Assembly (NCBI GenBank): GCA_022827345.1
Contig: JAJDTB010000050.1
Location: 104,479-168,478, forward strand
DNA length: 64,000 nucleotides
Direction: 5' to 3'
Source: Gemmatimonadota bacterium
Lineage (GTDB): Bacteria > Gemmatimonadota > Gemmatimonadetes > Longimicrobiales > Gaopeijiaceae
Positions 19,632-27,600 of the stretch are shown here, piece after piece. The notes under the pieces were generated by a model. It searched no databases, was not told the origin of the DNA, and saw only the letters and a program-made list of their open reading frames with translations. The translations under genes and the position numbers were made by a program. Position 1 is the stretch's first letter, and each line of letters starts with the position of its first letter.

Positions 19632-22151
19632 ATGACGCCTGTATCCGGGGCCACGCACCCCGTCCCGCGGCTGGTCGGAACCCTTCCGCCCGACTGCGAG
19701 AGGGACCTTTCGACCCTGCGCAGCCTGGTCCGCAGCGCCTTCTCGGACGCGACCCCGGCCGCCGCCACCTCTCCAGCCGACTTCCGCCATGTCCTGGTCA
19801 CCGGCGCGACCGGATTCATGGGCCGGTTCCTCGTGCGGGACCTGCTCGAACACGACGCCGCGCTGATCGTCCACTGCATTGTGCGGGCGGAGACCGCCGA
19901 GGAAGGACTCGCGCGACTGCGGGCCAACATGCGGCACGCGGAAACATGGGATGACGCCTTCGAGTCTCGGATCCGTGTCCATCCCGGTGATATGGCGGAG
20001 CCTAGCTTCGGGCTCCCCAGCGACGATTTCGACCGGCTGTGCCGGCAGATCGATGCGGTCTACCACCTCGCGGCTTCCCTCAGTCTCAGCTCATCCTACC
20101 GGTCCCTTCGCCGCGTCAACGTGCTGGGCGTGCAGAATGTACTGGGCCTGTGCCTGACAACGCGGCTCAAGCACCTGTTCTACGTGTCGACCATGGGGGT
20201 GTTTCCGGAGTACATCTTTTCGTTCGCGCGGGAATTCCGCGATTGCCGCATCGGCGATCACGCCCAGCCGGACCTCGCCCGCATGAAACGGGTGATCCCG
20301 CTCGGGTTCCTCGGCTACCCCTGGAGCAAGCTCGTGGCCGAGCAGGCCGTGCTGTTCGCACACGCTGTCGGTTTGCCCGTGGCGGTATTCCGCATGGGCC
20401 AGACCAGCCAGGCCTCCAGCGGGTACACGCAACAAGACAACCTCGCGCAGCGTCTGTTCGCGGCGGTAGTCGATATCGGCATGATCCCCCAGGGATTGAC
20501 GGCGCAGTTCGCCGACGACCCGGTCGATACGCTGAGCCGGATCTGCACCGACATTTCGCTGAACCCCAACCGGCGCTTCACCCTCTACAGCTGCTGCAAC
20601 CCCAATCCGTCCTACAGGACCATTCGCTTCGCCGAACTCGGACTGGAGTATCCGGAAGTCCCCTACCTCACCTTCAAACGTGCCTGTCAGGCTCGCCGCG
20701 ACGCTTCGCCGGTCGCCCGCAACTGGGCCATGCTCGACCACTTCGCCCCCTATTGGTTCGGGGAAGGAGAGCCTGTCCGCAACCTGCCAATCTCCGACCG
20801 GGCGATTCGCGAGGACAGTCCGAGCGCCGTCGAATGGCCGGGACCGCTCACCAGGTACGCACGCTACAGCCGCTGGATCAGGAACCATGACGACGAGTGG
20901 CCCCATCCGATCCCACGTCGCCGCGTCAGCCTCGACAACCTCCTGGACCAGGCTCGGCGTTACGCAGACGACAACGGTGTGTCGTTCGAGTCCACGTACC
21001 CCGATTGGATGATCGAGGGACTGACCCGCTTCGTGGACGCCGTTAATTCGCCGGAATCGGACTTGCGCAGACGCCGAATCGCGCACTGTGTCTTCGACCT
21101 CTGCCGGGTCCTGCGCAACAACGCCGAGCTGGCGAGCGAACGGCGGCGGTTGCCGGACATAGGGCGGCAGGAGATCGTTCAGCCGGTGTTCGTCGTGGGC
21201 ATCAACAGGACGGGAACGACTTTCCTGCACCGCCTGCTGGCCCGTGACCGGCAGTTCTGGGCGCTTCGAGCCTACGAATACGTCGAGCCGGTCGTCCCGG
21301 ACGGCGACTACGCGGCGGTCGCCGGCACGCCCGGGGATCCGCGCCGGATCAAGGCAGCCGACGTATTCGAGGCATCGGGCATCGTCGATTCCTTTGCGGG
21401 AGTCCACCACCTGACGCTCGACGAATTCGAAGAGGACATCCCGATCCTCAGGCTCTCGCTCAAGTCATGGGTGTTCACGACCCGATATCGCATTCCGCAG
21501 TACGAGCGGTGGCTCGAGGAGGTCGGCACACTGGAGGCCTACCACCTCCATCGGCGCACCATGCAACACTACAATTATCAGCGAAGAGCGTGCCATCCCG
21601 GGCTGCAGGGGCAATGGCTCTTCAAGATGCCGACCCACCTGATGGAATTGGGGGCTCTGCTCGAAGCGTATCCGGACGCCCTGTTCATTCAGACCCATCG
21701 CGAACCGGTCGACTTCATGGGAAGCTGGTGCAGTCTTGTCGAGCGGGTCAGGTCGAAGCTCAGTGTGCCGCGTCCGCGGGAAGAGGTGGGTGCCGAGCAG
21801 CTGAAGGCCATGAGTCGCATGCTGGATCGGGCGGTTGATTTTCGGCGGTCGCACCCCGAACTGGAGGACCGCTGGCACGACGTGAGCTTCTACGACCTGG
21901 TCCGCAACCCCCTGGAGGTTGTGGGCGGCATCTACCGTCGCTTTGGCTGGTCGATCGAGCCGGAATCCATTGAAGCGATGAAAGCCTGGTTCTGGAAGCA
22001 GGAGAAAAAACGGCGCGCCGAGAAGCGGCACACCTACGATATCGCGGACTACGGCCTGACGCAGGCCAAGGTGAACGCCGCGTTCGCCAACTACCGCAGG
22101 TTCGTCGCGGACCGCGTCGGGTCGGCCCTGGTCCTCGACGAGGCCACGTAG
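19632..22151 (+). CDS. thioester reductase - sulfotransferase fusion
   Basis: 839 aa, starting 6 bp after the synthase. Residues about 50-400 are an extended SDR like the terminal reductase domains of synthases and carboxylic acid reductases: TGATGFMGR (57-65), DAVYHLAASLS, YVSTMGVFP, and catalytic GYPWSK (Y229, K233). Residues about 515-810 are a PAPS-dependent sulfotransferase: P-loop VVGINRTGTTFLHRLL (521-536), LFKMPTHLMELGALL and IQTHREP (near 687-692). Reductases of this type release acyl thioesters as aldehydes or alcohols; sulfotransferases put sulfate on hydroxyls. I infer release and sulfation of the PKS product by one chain. The linker (about 400-515) has no recognised domain. Sulfotransferase-thioesterase pairs that form terminal alkenes are known, but no thioesterase is seen here. 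Confidence 0.9.
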   Translation: MTPVSGATHPVPRLVGTLPPDCERDLSTLRSLVRSAFSDATPAAATSPADFRHVLVTGATGFMGRFLVRDLLEHDAALIVHCIVRAETAEEGLARLRANMRHAETWDDAFESRIRVHPGDMAEPSFGLPSDDFDRLCRQIDAVYHLAASLSLSSSYRSLRRVNVLGVQNVLGLCLTTRLKHLFYVSTMGVFPEYIFSFAREFRDCRIGDHAQPDLARMKRVIPLGFLGYPWSKLVAEQAVLFAHAVGLPVAVFRMGQTSQASSGYTQQDNLAQRLFAAVVDIGMIPQGLTAQFADDPVDTLSRICTDISLNPNRRFTLYSCCNPNPSYRTIRFAELGLEYPEVPYLTFKRACQARRDASPVARNWAMLDHFAPYWFGEGEPVRNLPISDRAIREDSPSAVEWPGPLTRYARYSRWIRNHDDEWPHPIPRRRVSLDNLLDQARRYADDNGVSFESTYPDWMIEGLTRFVDAVNSPESDLRRRRIAHCVFDLCRVLRNNAELASERRRLPDIGRQEIVQPVFVVGINRTGTTFLHRLLARDRQFWALRAYEYVEPVVPDGDYAAVAGTPGDPRRIKAADVFEASGIVDSFAGVHHLTLDEFEEDIPILRLSLKSWVFTTRYRIPQYERWLEEVGTLEAYHLHRRTMQHYNYQRRACHPGLQGQWLFKMPTHLMELGALLEAYPDALFIQTHREPVDFMGSWCSLVERVRSKLSVPRPREEVGAEQLKAMSRMLDRAVDFRRSHPELEDRWHDVSFYDLVRNPLEVVGGIYRRFGWSIEPESIEAMKAWFWKQEKKRRAEKRHTYDIADYGLTQAKVNAAFANYRRFVADRVGSALVLDEAT

Positions 22152-22154
22152 ACC

Positions 22155-23993
22155 ATGCCGAACGCCCTCCTCATCTACCCGAAGCACCCTCCCACCTACT
22201 GGGGCAACAACTACGCCCTGGAACTCCTGGGCATCAAGGCGGTGTTTCCTCCTCTCGGCCTGCTCACCGTCGCTGCGATGTTCCCTTCCCGGTACAACCT
22301 GCGCCTGGTCGACCTCAACGTGACCCCGCTCGAGGACGCCGACCTGGAGTGGGCGGACCTGGCCTTCACGTCGACCATGATTCCGCAACGCCCCTCGCTC
22401 GAGCAGGTCGTCGAGCGCTGCAACCGTGCCCGGGTTCCGGTCATCGCCGGCGGGCCGCACCCCACCACCTTTCATGAGGAGATGGAGGGAATCGATCATT
22501 TCGTGCTCGATGAGGTCGAGGAGACCTTTTCGACCTTCCTTCGCGACCTGGAAGACGGCACCGCGCGGGCCGTCTATCGCGCCCCGAGGAAGCCGGACAT
22601 GACCGAGGCTCCGGTTCCCCGTTTCGACCTCATCGACTTGAGCGACTATCACTCGATGTGCCTGCAGTTCTCGCGGGGATGCCCCTTCGATTGCGAGTTC
22701 TGCGACATCACAAAGCTGTACGGGCGGGTATCCCGCACGAAATCGCCGGAGCAGATGGTGGCCGAGTTCGACCACCTGTACGACCTGGGCTGGCGGGGTC
22801 CGCTCTTTCTGGTCGACGACAACTTCATCGGCAACAAGCGCGAAGTATCGAGGCTTCTCCCCGTGCTCGCCGAATGGCAGAAGGAGCGCGGCCATCCCTA
22901 CCAGCTGTTCACCGAAGCGAGCGTCAATCTCGTGCGGATGAACGACTTGATGGACGTCATGATCGAGGCCGGCTTCGACGCCGTCTTCCTGGGCATCGAG
23001 ACGCCCAATCCGAAGGCTCTCAAGAAGATGAAGAAGCCTCAGAATCTTGACATGCGTGACGACAACTACCTGTTCACGGCCGTGCGCAAGATTCAGCAGA
23101 AGGGAATGATGGTTCTGGGCGGCTTCATCCTCGGCCTCGACGACGACGATGACAACGCGTTCGACGCCCAGATCGACTTCATTCAGGAAGCCGGGATTCC
23201 GATCGCGCTGGTCGGGCTGCTGACCGCGCTCAAGGGAACAAACCTGTGGGCTCGGCTGGAGCGCGAAAACCGGCTGCTGGACAAACCGGTCGAGATCGAC
23301 GCGACCGCCCTGAACTTCAAGCCGGAAATGGATCCCCGGACGCTGGTGGAAGGGTACCTGCGGGTCGTCGGAACCATCTACGATTCCACGCTGGAGAACT
23401 ACTTCGACCGCTGCCTGACCCTGCTGGAAAATCTCAATCCGGTACCGCACCTGTACAAGCCGGTGAGCAAGCACATCCTCTATGCGAGCATCATGCTGAT
23501 CCGGCAGCGCCTGACGCCGGACCAGCTGCCGGTTTTCTCACGCTACATCGCCAGGGTCACCAGGGATCATCCGCGGTTGCTGCCGCTGGCAATCCGCCTG
23601 GCAGCCATGGGTTATCACTGCGAGAAACTCACGCGCCAGCAGACTGTTCTCCGGAAGTTCAAAGCGGCCCTGAAATCGGAGTTGGCTGCGTTCAATGAAG
23701 CCGGATGGGGGCCTGACGCGGCATCAGAAACCGCAGACAGCTTCATGAAGGATGCGCTGCAGCGTGCGGAGGAACGCCAACACGCAATCCCCGAGGAATT
23801 CCGGTACGCCGGCGATGGGGTGTCCGAGAGTCTGGCGGCATTTCAACTGGCAGTCCGCGCGAGCACCGAGACCGGTGAGGCGCCGGGCTGGCAAGGCGCG
23901 ACGAGAGGGGAACAGCACCGCGATTCGCCCGAGGAGCAACACAGAGCGAAGCGCTGGAAGCAGTCGCCTCACTCCTTGTCAGCCGGCACGTAG
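22155..23993 (+). CDS. B12-binding-fold radical SAM protein with DUF4070-like C-terminus
   Basis: 612 aa, starting 3 bp after the fusion gene, so it belongs to the same operon. Residues 1-145 look like a cobalamin-binding Rossmann fold (LLIYPKHPPTYWG, FPPLGLLTVAAMF, AGGPHPTTF), but the DxHxxG cobalamin-ligand motif is replaced by DLNVTPL, so base-off B12 binding is doubtful. The radical SAM core has CPFDCEFC (C176, C180, C183), LFLVDDNFIGNK, FTEASVNLV and FLGIETPN. Residues about 330-500 match the DUF4070 extension of such enzymes. They carry out C-methylation, ring formation or other radical steps. Here it may tailor the polyketide or lipid; the substrate is unknown. The last 100 residues are variable. 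Its 3' end overlaps the convergent regulator gene by 25 bp. Confidence 0.9.
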   Translation: MPNALLIYPKHPPTYWGNNYALELLGIKAVFPPLGLLTVAAMFPSRYNLRLVDLNVTPLEDADLEWADLAFTSTMIPQRPSLEQVVERCNRARVPVIAGGPHPTTFHEEMEGIDHFVLDEVEETFSTFLRDLEDGTARAVYRAPRKPDMTEAPVPRFDLIDLSDYHSMCLQFSRGCPFDCEFCDITKLYGRVSRTKSPEQMVAEFDHLYDLGWRGPLFLVDDNFIGNKREVSRLLPVLAEWQKERGHPYQLFTEASVNLVRMNDLMDVMIEAGFDAVFLGIETPNPKALKKMKKPQNLDMRDDNYLFTAVRKIQQKGMMVLGGFILGLDDDDDNAFDAQIDFIQEAGIPIALVGLLTALKGTNLWARLERENRLLDKPVEIDATALNFKPEMDPRTLVEGYLRVVGTIYDSTLENYFDRCLTLLENLNPVPHLYKPVSKHILYASIMLIRQRLTPDQLPVFSRYIARVTRDHPRLLPLAIRLAAMGYHCEKLTRQQTVLRKFKAALKSELAAFNEAGWGPDAASETADSFMKDALQRAEERQHAIPEEFRYAGDGVSESLAAFQLAVRASTETGEAPGWQGATRGEQHRDSPEEQHRAKRWKQSPHSLSAGT

Positions 23994-25660
23994 TGAGCCG
24001 CTCGCCCTCGTCCCCGGACTCTGACCAGTCCTTCCGCTCGCAGTGAGCGCATGAGCTTCAGGACCTGAGTTCTGGAATAACCGGAAAACCGCCGAATTTC
24101 CGCGTTGGTCAGTCGGCCCCTTTCGCCGAGGATCGCGAGCAATCGGAGTCTTACGGACTCCTCGTCCAGCCAGACGTCCTGATGCTCATCCGCGGAATCA
24201 AAAAGTGCCAAATACCGGCGAGCCAACCGGTATTTCGTCCCCCGGCCCCTTCCCTGGGGAACCAGGAAACCGCGTATTCGAAGGGAGACCAGGGCTTCCG
24301 CAGCCTCTTCGGGGGACAGCTGGAGCAGCCTGGATGCGGACCACCTGTCGAGAACGGGGCGCCTTGCCAGCCCACGCAGGACGATCAGATCGTCGACGCC
24401 GAGTTCTTCACCCCCACCTCGCATGTCCTGCACGAAGCGGGCGAAGTCCGCGTGTGTCCTGGTTGGCAAGACCAGTTTGACGTGGGACTCGTCCGCTTCG
24501 TACCGCGGCAGGTCTTTCCCGAGCGACAGGGATTCTTCAAAGATGCGGTCGACGCCGAGACCCAGCCGATTCACCAGACCGATCGTTTGCAGAACATCCG
24601 CCAGCAGCGGGTTGCGCCGAACGGGGCGATGGCGAAGGATGTTCTGCGCGGTGACGCCCCCGATGAACCCTCCGGGGCTGGTGATCTCCATGCGATCACT
24701 GGAGAGATTCAGGTGAATGGACTGGTGGAGGAAATAGTCGCGGTGAACCAGTGCGTTCAGCACCGCTTCCCTGGCAATCCACCATGTGATATCGGGGATT
24801 TCCAGCTGGTGGAATCCCGCAGGCTCGATAGGCATGACCCGAAGGTTCGCGGCAAGCAGATTGCGAACTTCCTCGACGGTCTCCAGAAGCGGGCCACGCA
24901 GATCTCGGCGGACATCGTATCCCGAGGGGCCGCGGGTTCTGGAGAATACCAGTTCATGGCGCGGGACTGCTCGGGAAAGTGAGGAACGGGATCCGAGGAG
25001 AAGCACCGCCGCGAGGGTAACGCCTCTGCGTGACGTCAGTCCGAGCGCTTCCGCCAGGCTTCTATTCTCGAGTTCGGCCAGATCACTGCGGGCTGGATCC
25101 GCCCTGACCAGCCGGCGCAACCGGTCGAATTGACCCGGATCGAGGTCGCAGAATCTGACATCCGGCAGGATCTCGGCGGTAAGGTCCCGTCGGCCCCGGG
25201 ACACGACCAGATTGGCCAGATTGGATCCTGTCAGCGGCTTGCTGTCCTTGCCGACCCTTATCTTGGCCACCCCATCCGAGGTGGTGTGCGGAGGCAAGCC
25301 CGGCGGTATGCGAACCACCAGCACTCTGCCTTCAGGCTCCTTCAGTTCACTGACTTCTACGAGGATATGAGGTTCCGTACCATCGTAGATGTTCCGGCGC
25401 AGCGCGTCCGCATCGAGACCGGCCACGCCATGGATAGCTTCCGCACGCGTCCGCTTTCTGTCGCTGATCCCCAGGACGAGGAAACCTCCGCTCGCGTTTG
25501 CGAACGCAACCACCGTCTCCCGAATCTCACGGATCTGGGCCTTGTGGGCGGACCCGCTCGAGTTCCACGACTTGAATTCCAGCGAGTCGGACTCGAGCGA
25601 GTCGGCAGGCTCGCCGTCGAGGCGGTCCAGCTGGGCTTTGATCCGGTCGATGGTAAGCAT
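23969..25660 (-). CDS. AlbA_2/Schlafen-domain regulator with winged-helix C-terminus
   Basis: 563 aa. The N-terminus is an AlbA_2 (divergent AAA-4/Schlafen-like) domain: LEFKSWNSSG, VVAFANASGGFLVLGISD, YDGTEPHI and VRIPPGLPPHT. The middle resembles the RecG-like ATPase C-terminal module: WWIAREAVLNALVHRDYF, MEITSPGGFIGGVTAQNIL, NPLLADVLQTIGLVNRLGLGVDRI. A C-terminal winged helix has LTNAEIRRFSGYSRTQVLKLMRSL. Such proteins are usually called putative transcriptional regulators or helicase-like. Tandem palindromes lie immediately upstream of its start, which suggests autoregulation. It faces the polyketide operon tail to tail; whether it controls that operon is unknown. Confidence 0.85.
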   Translation of the reverse strand: MLTIDRIKAQLDRLDGEPADSLESDSLEFKSWNSSGSAHKAQIREIRETVVAFANASGGFLVLGISDRKRTRAEAIHGVAGLDADALRRNIYDGTEPHILVEVSELKEPEGRVLVVRIPPGLPPHTTSDGVAKIRVGKDSKPLTGSNLANLVVSRGRRDLTAEILPDVRFCDLDPGQFDRLRRLVRADPARSDLAELENRSLAEALGLTSRRGVTLAAVLLLGSRSSLSRAVPRHELVFSRTRGPSGYDVRRDLRGPLLETVEEVRNLLAANLRVMPIEPAGFHQLEIPDITWWIAREAVLNALVHRDYFLHQSIHLNLSSDRMEITSPGGFIGGVTAQNILRHRPVRRNPLLADVLQTIGLVNRLGLGVDRIFEESLSLGKDLPRYEADESHVKLVLPTRTHADFARFVQDMRGGGEELGVDDLIVLRGLARRPVLDRWSASRLLQLSPEEAAEALVSLRIRGFLVPQGRGRGTKYRLARRYLALFDSADEHQDVWLDEESVRLRLLAILGERGRLTNAEIRRFSGYSRTQVLKLMRSLRAEGLVRVRGRGRAAHYVPADKE

Positions 25661-25704
25661 GATAATGTATCATTAGTGATAATGCGGCATTATTCATACT
25701 AATG
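25661..25704. promoter_or_regulatory. tandem palindromic operator upstream of the AlbA-type regulator
   Basis: The AT-rich stretch directly before ATG 25660 holds two dyads: TAATG-TAT-CATTA (25663-25675) and ATAATG-CGG-CATTAT (25679-25693), with centres 17 bp apart. A further TAATG half-site lies at 25700-25704. The first dyad is so close to the start codon that binding would block initiation. This is the classic form of an autoregulatory operator; the protein that binds is inferred. Confidence 0.6.
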
Positions 25705-25809
25705 AAAGAGTGCTCTGCGGTCCAGTCCGGCGACCCAGGACGGAACGTCAACCCCCAGAAACGGGACACACCCGCCCCTACCGCGGGCCAACAAGAAACC
25801 GGGTCGTCC

Positions 25810-27549
25810 CTACCCGATCTCCGGCCTCCTCAGGTGCCAGTCGGTCCCTTTCTGGAAGGCGTGCGCCACGCTCAGGATCTTGTCGTCGGCGAACAGGTTG
25901 CCGAGCAGGGTCGTCGTCAGCGGCATCGTCGTGGGGCTCTCCGCATCCGGATTGCGCTCGCCGAACTCGTAGGGCACCACCGCCGCGGGATGACCGGTCT
26001 GGTTGGTCAGCCCCACAAGCCCCGACCCGCTCACGAACATGTCGAAGCCCTGCATGACCTCGGCCATCTGCTTCATCAGGATGAGCCGGCGGCGCTGGGA
26101 CTGGACGAAGTTGAGCGCGGGCACGTCCCTCCCGCCCCGGAACCTGCCGCGGCGGCGGCGCTCGTCCTCGTCGAGCTCTTCGGAGATCGGCTCCGGCTCG
26201 CCATCGGGCGCGACGTGGAAGTCGAAGGCCGCCGACGACTCGACCCCAAGCGCGTTCGAGCGGAAGTCGGGGATCTCCGGCATGGGCTGCGGGTCGGCGC
26301 CGAGCGCTCGCAGTCCCTCGACGAATGCCTCGGGCGCGTCCTCGTCGTACCCGATTCGCATCGCGCTCAGGTCGGGGTCGGGATCGAAGCGGAAGGGAGT
26401 GGTGAGCGACGCCGGGTCCTTCTGGTCGGACCCGTGGATGGCGTTGAAGACGAGGGCGCAGTCCAGAGCGCTGCGACACATCGGCCCGGTCTTGTCCATG
26501 CTCCATGAAAGGACCATGCCGCCGTAACGGCTGACTCGGCCGAAGGTCGGCCTCAGCGCCGTCAGGCCGCAGCGCCGCGAGGGGGACACGATCGACCCCT
26601 GCGTCTCGGTGCCGATCGCGAAGGCCACGCACCCGGCAGCCGTGGCCGAGCCCGGACCCGCCGACGACCCGCTCGACCCCTCCTCGAGGTTCCACGGGTT
26701 CAGTGTTCGGCCGCGGTACCAGCGGTCGCCCCGCGCGAACTCGCCGGTCGCGAGCTTGGCCACCAGGACAGCGCCCGCGTCCCGCAGCCGCACCGCCACC
26801 TCGGAGTCCTCCCGGATGAACTGGTGGCTGAACTCGGCCGAGCCCCATGTCGTGCGGGTCCCCGCAACCGTGAAGAGGTCCTTGAGCCCGTAGGGGATGC
26901 CGTGCAGGGGTCCGCGCCAGTCGCCCGCCGCGATCTCGAGGTCGGCCTGGCGCGCCTCCTCCTGCGCGCGGCCCTCCAGGATGGTCACCGCGCATAGAAG
27001 AACCGGGTCGAGCCGCTTGAGGCGCTCGAGGTACACGCCGGTGAGCTCGGAAGGCGAGATGTCCCGCGCCCGGATCAGGGCCGCGAGGCGGTGGACGGGG
27101 AGGAAGACCAGGTCCTCTTCGGCGGTGGGAACCGCGCCGCTCCAGGGTTCGATCTCGATCCCGGTGCGCTCGAAGGGATTGCCGCCGGTCTCGTGCCACA
27201 GCTTCTCCATGAGCGCGCCGGTTCCGCCCGGGTATGCCTGGAACTGAAGCGCGGGGGGCTCGCCGTTCCCGAGGGGGACGGGCGGCGGGGCCTCCTGGGG
27301 CGGGGCCTGGGGGGCCGGGAGCGGGGCTGGGGCGGGGGACGCGCCGACAGAGCCTGCGTCCGCGCCGAGCGACCCCGGTTTGAGGGCTCCGGCTGCGGCC
27401 GCCGCGGCCGCGGTCGTCAGGAAACGGCGTCGTTCGATGGTGCCCGGGGGTGCAGCTCCGGCGGGCGCATCTCCCGCAGGCGCGCCGTCGTGGGCGCGCC
27501 CCGTTTTCTTTGCGTCAACCGTGCCGAGTGGGGGGGTCGGGTTACTCAT
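25810..27549 (-). CDS. Tat-exported amidase (amidase-signature family)
   Basis: 579 aa. A twin-arginine signal (ERRRFLTTAAAAAAAGAL, residues 39-56) follows a long N-terminal leader; a Pro/Ala-rich linker (65-100) leads to the enzyme. The Ser-cisSer-Lys triad is visible: K223 in YGLKDLF, S295 in EEGSSGSSAG and nucleophile S319 in TETQGSIVSPS. Amidase-signature enzymes hydrolyse amides such as peptides, glutamine or xenobiotics. The usual DTGGSIR reads TETQGSIV, a variation at the glycine before the nucleophile. The start ATG is the last of three tandem ATGAGTAT-like units. The permease gene lies upstream on the same strand, 51 bp away. Confidence 0.9.
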   Translation of the reverse strand: MSNPTPPLGTVDAKKTGRAHDGAPAGDAPAGAAPPGTIERRRFLTTAAAAAAAGALKPGSLGADAGSVGASPAPAPLPAPQAPPQEAPPPVPLGNGEPPALQFQAYPGGTGALMEKLWHETGGNPFERTGIEIEPWSGAVPTAEEDLVFLPVHRLAALIRARDISPSELTGVYLERLKRLDPVLLCAVTILEGRAQEEARQADLEIAAGDWRGPLHGIPYGLKDLFTVAGTRTTWGSAEFSHQFIREDSEVAVRLRDAGAVLVAKLATGEFARGDRWYRGRTLNPWNLEEGSSGSSAGPGSATAAGCVAFAIGTETQGSIVSPSRRCGLTALRPTFGRVSRYGGMVLSWSMDKTGPMCRSALDCALVFNAIHGSDQKDPASLTTPFRFDPDPDLSAMRIGYDEDAPEAFVEGLRALGADPQPMPEIPDFRSNALGVESSAAFDFHVAPDGEPEPISEELDEDERRRRGRFRGGRDVPALNFVQSQRRRLILMKQMAEVMQGFDMFVSGSGLVGLTNQTGHPAAVVPYEFGERNPDAESPTTMPLTTTLLGNLFADDKILSVAHAFQKGTDWHLRRPEIG

Positions 27550-27566
27550 ATACTCATATACTCATT
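27543..27566. repeat. 8-bp tandem repeat (ACTCATAT, about 3 copies) over the amidase start
   Basis: ACTCATAT is repeated twice and followed by ACTCAT. Read on the minus strand this gives three ATGAGT units; the last is the amidase start (27549). The two upstream ATGs each read Met-Ser-Ile-stop, and the stop overlaps the next ATG. The same 24 bp occur at 50804-50827. Confidence 0.85.
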
Positions 27567-27600
27567 TCTGCTCGCCCGGCGAGCTTTCGCGTGCGGCCTG

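Noticed and set aside
19632..22151. Terminal alkene pathway of the CurM/Ols type
   Set aside because: The sulfotransferase is joined to a reductase and no thioesterase is seen, so the sulfation-decarboxylation route lacks its last enzyme.
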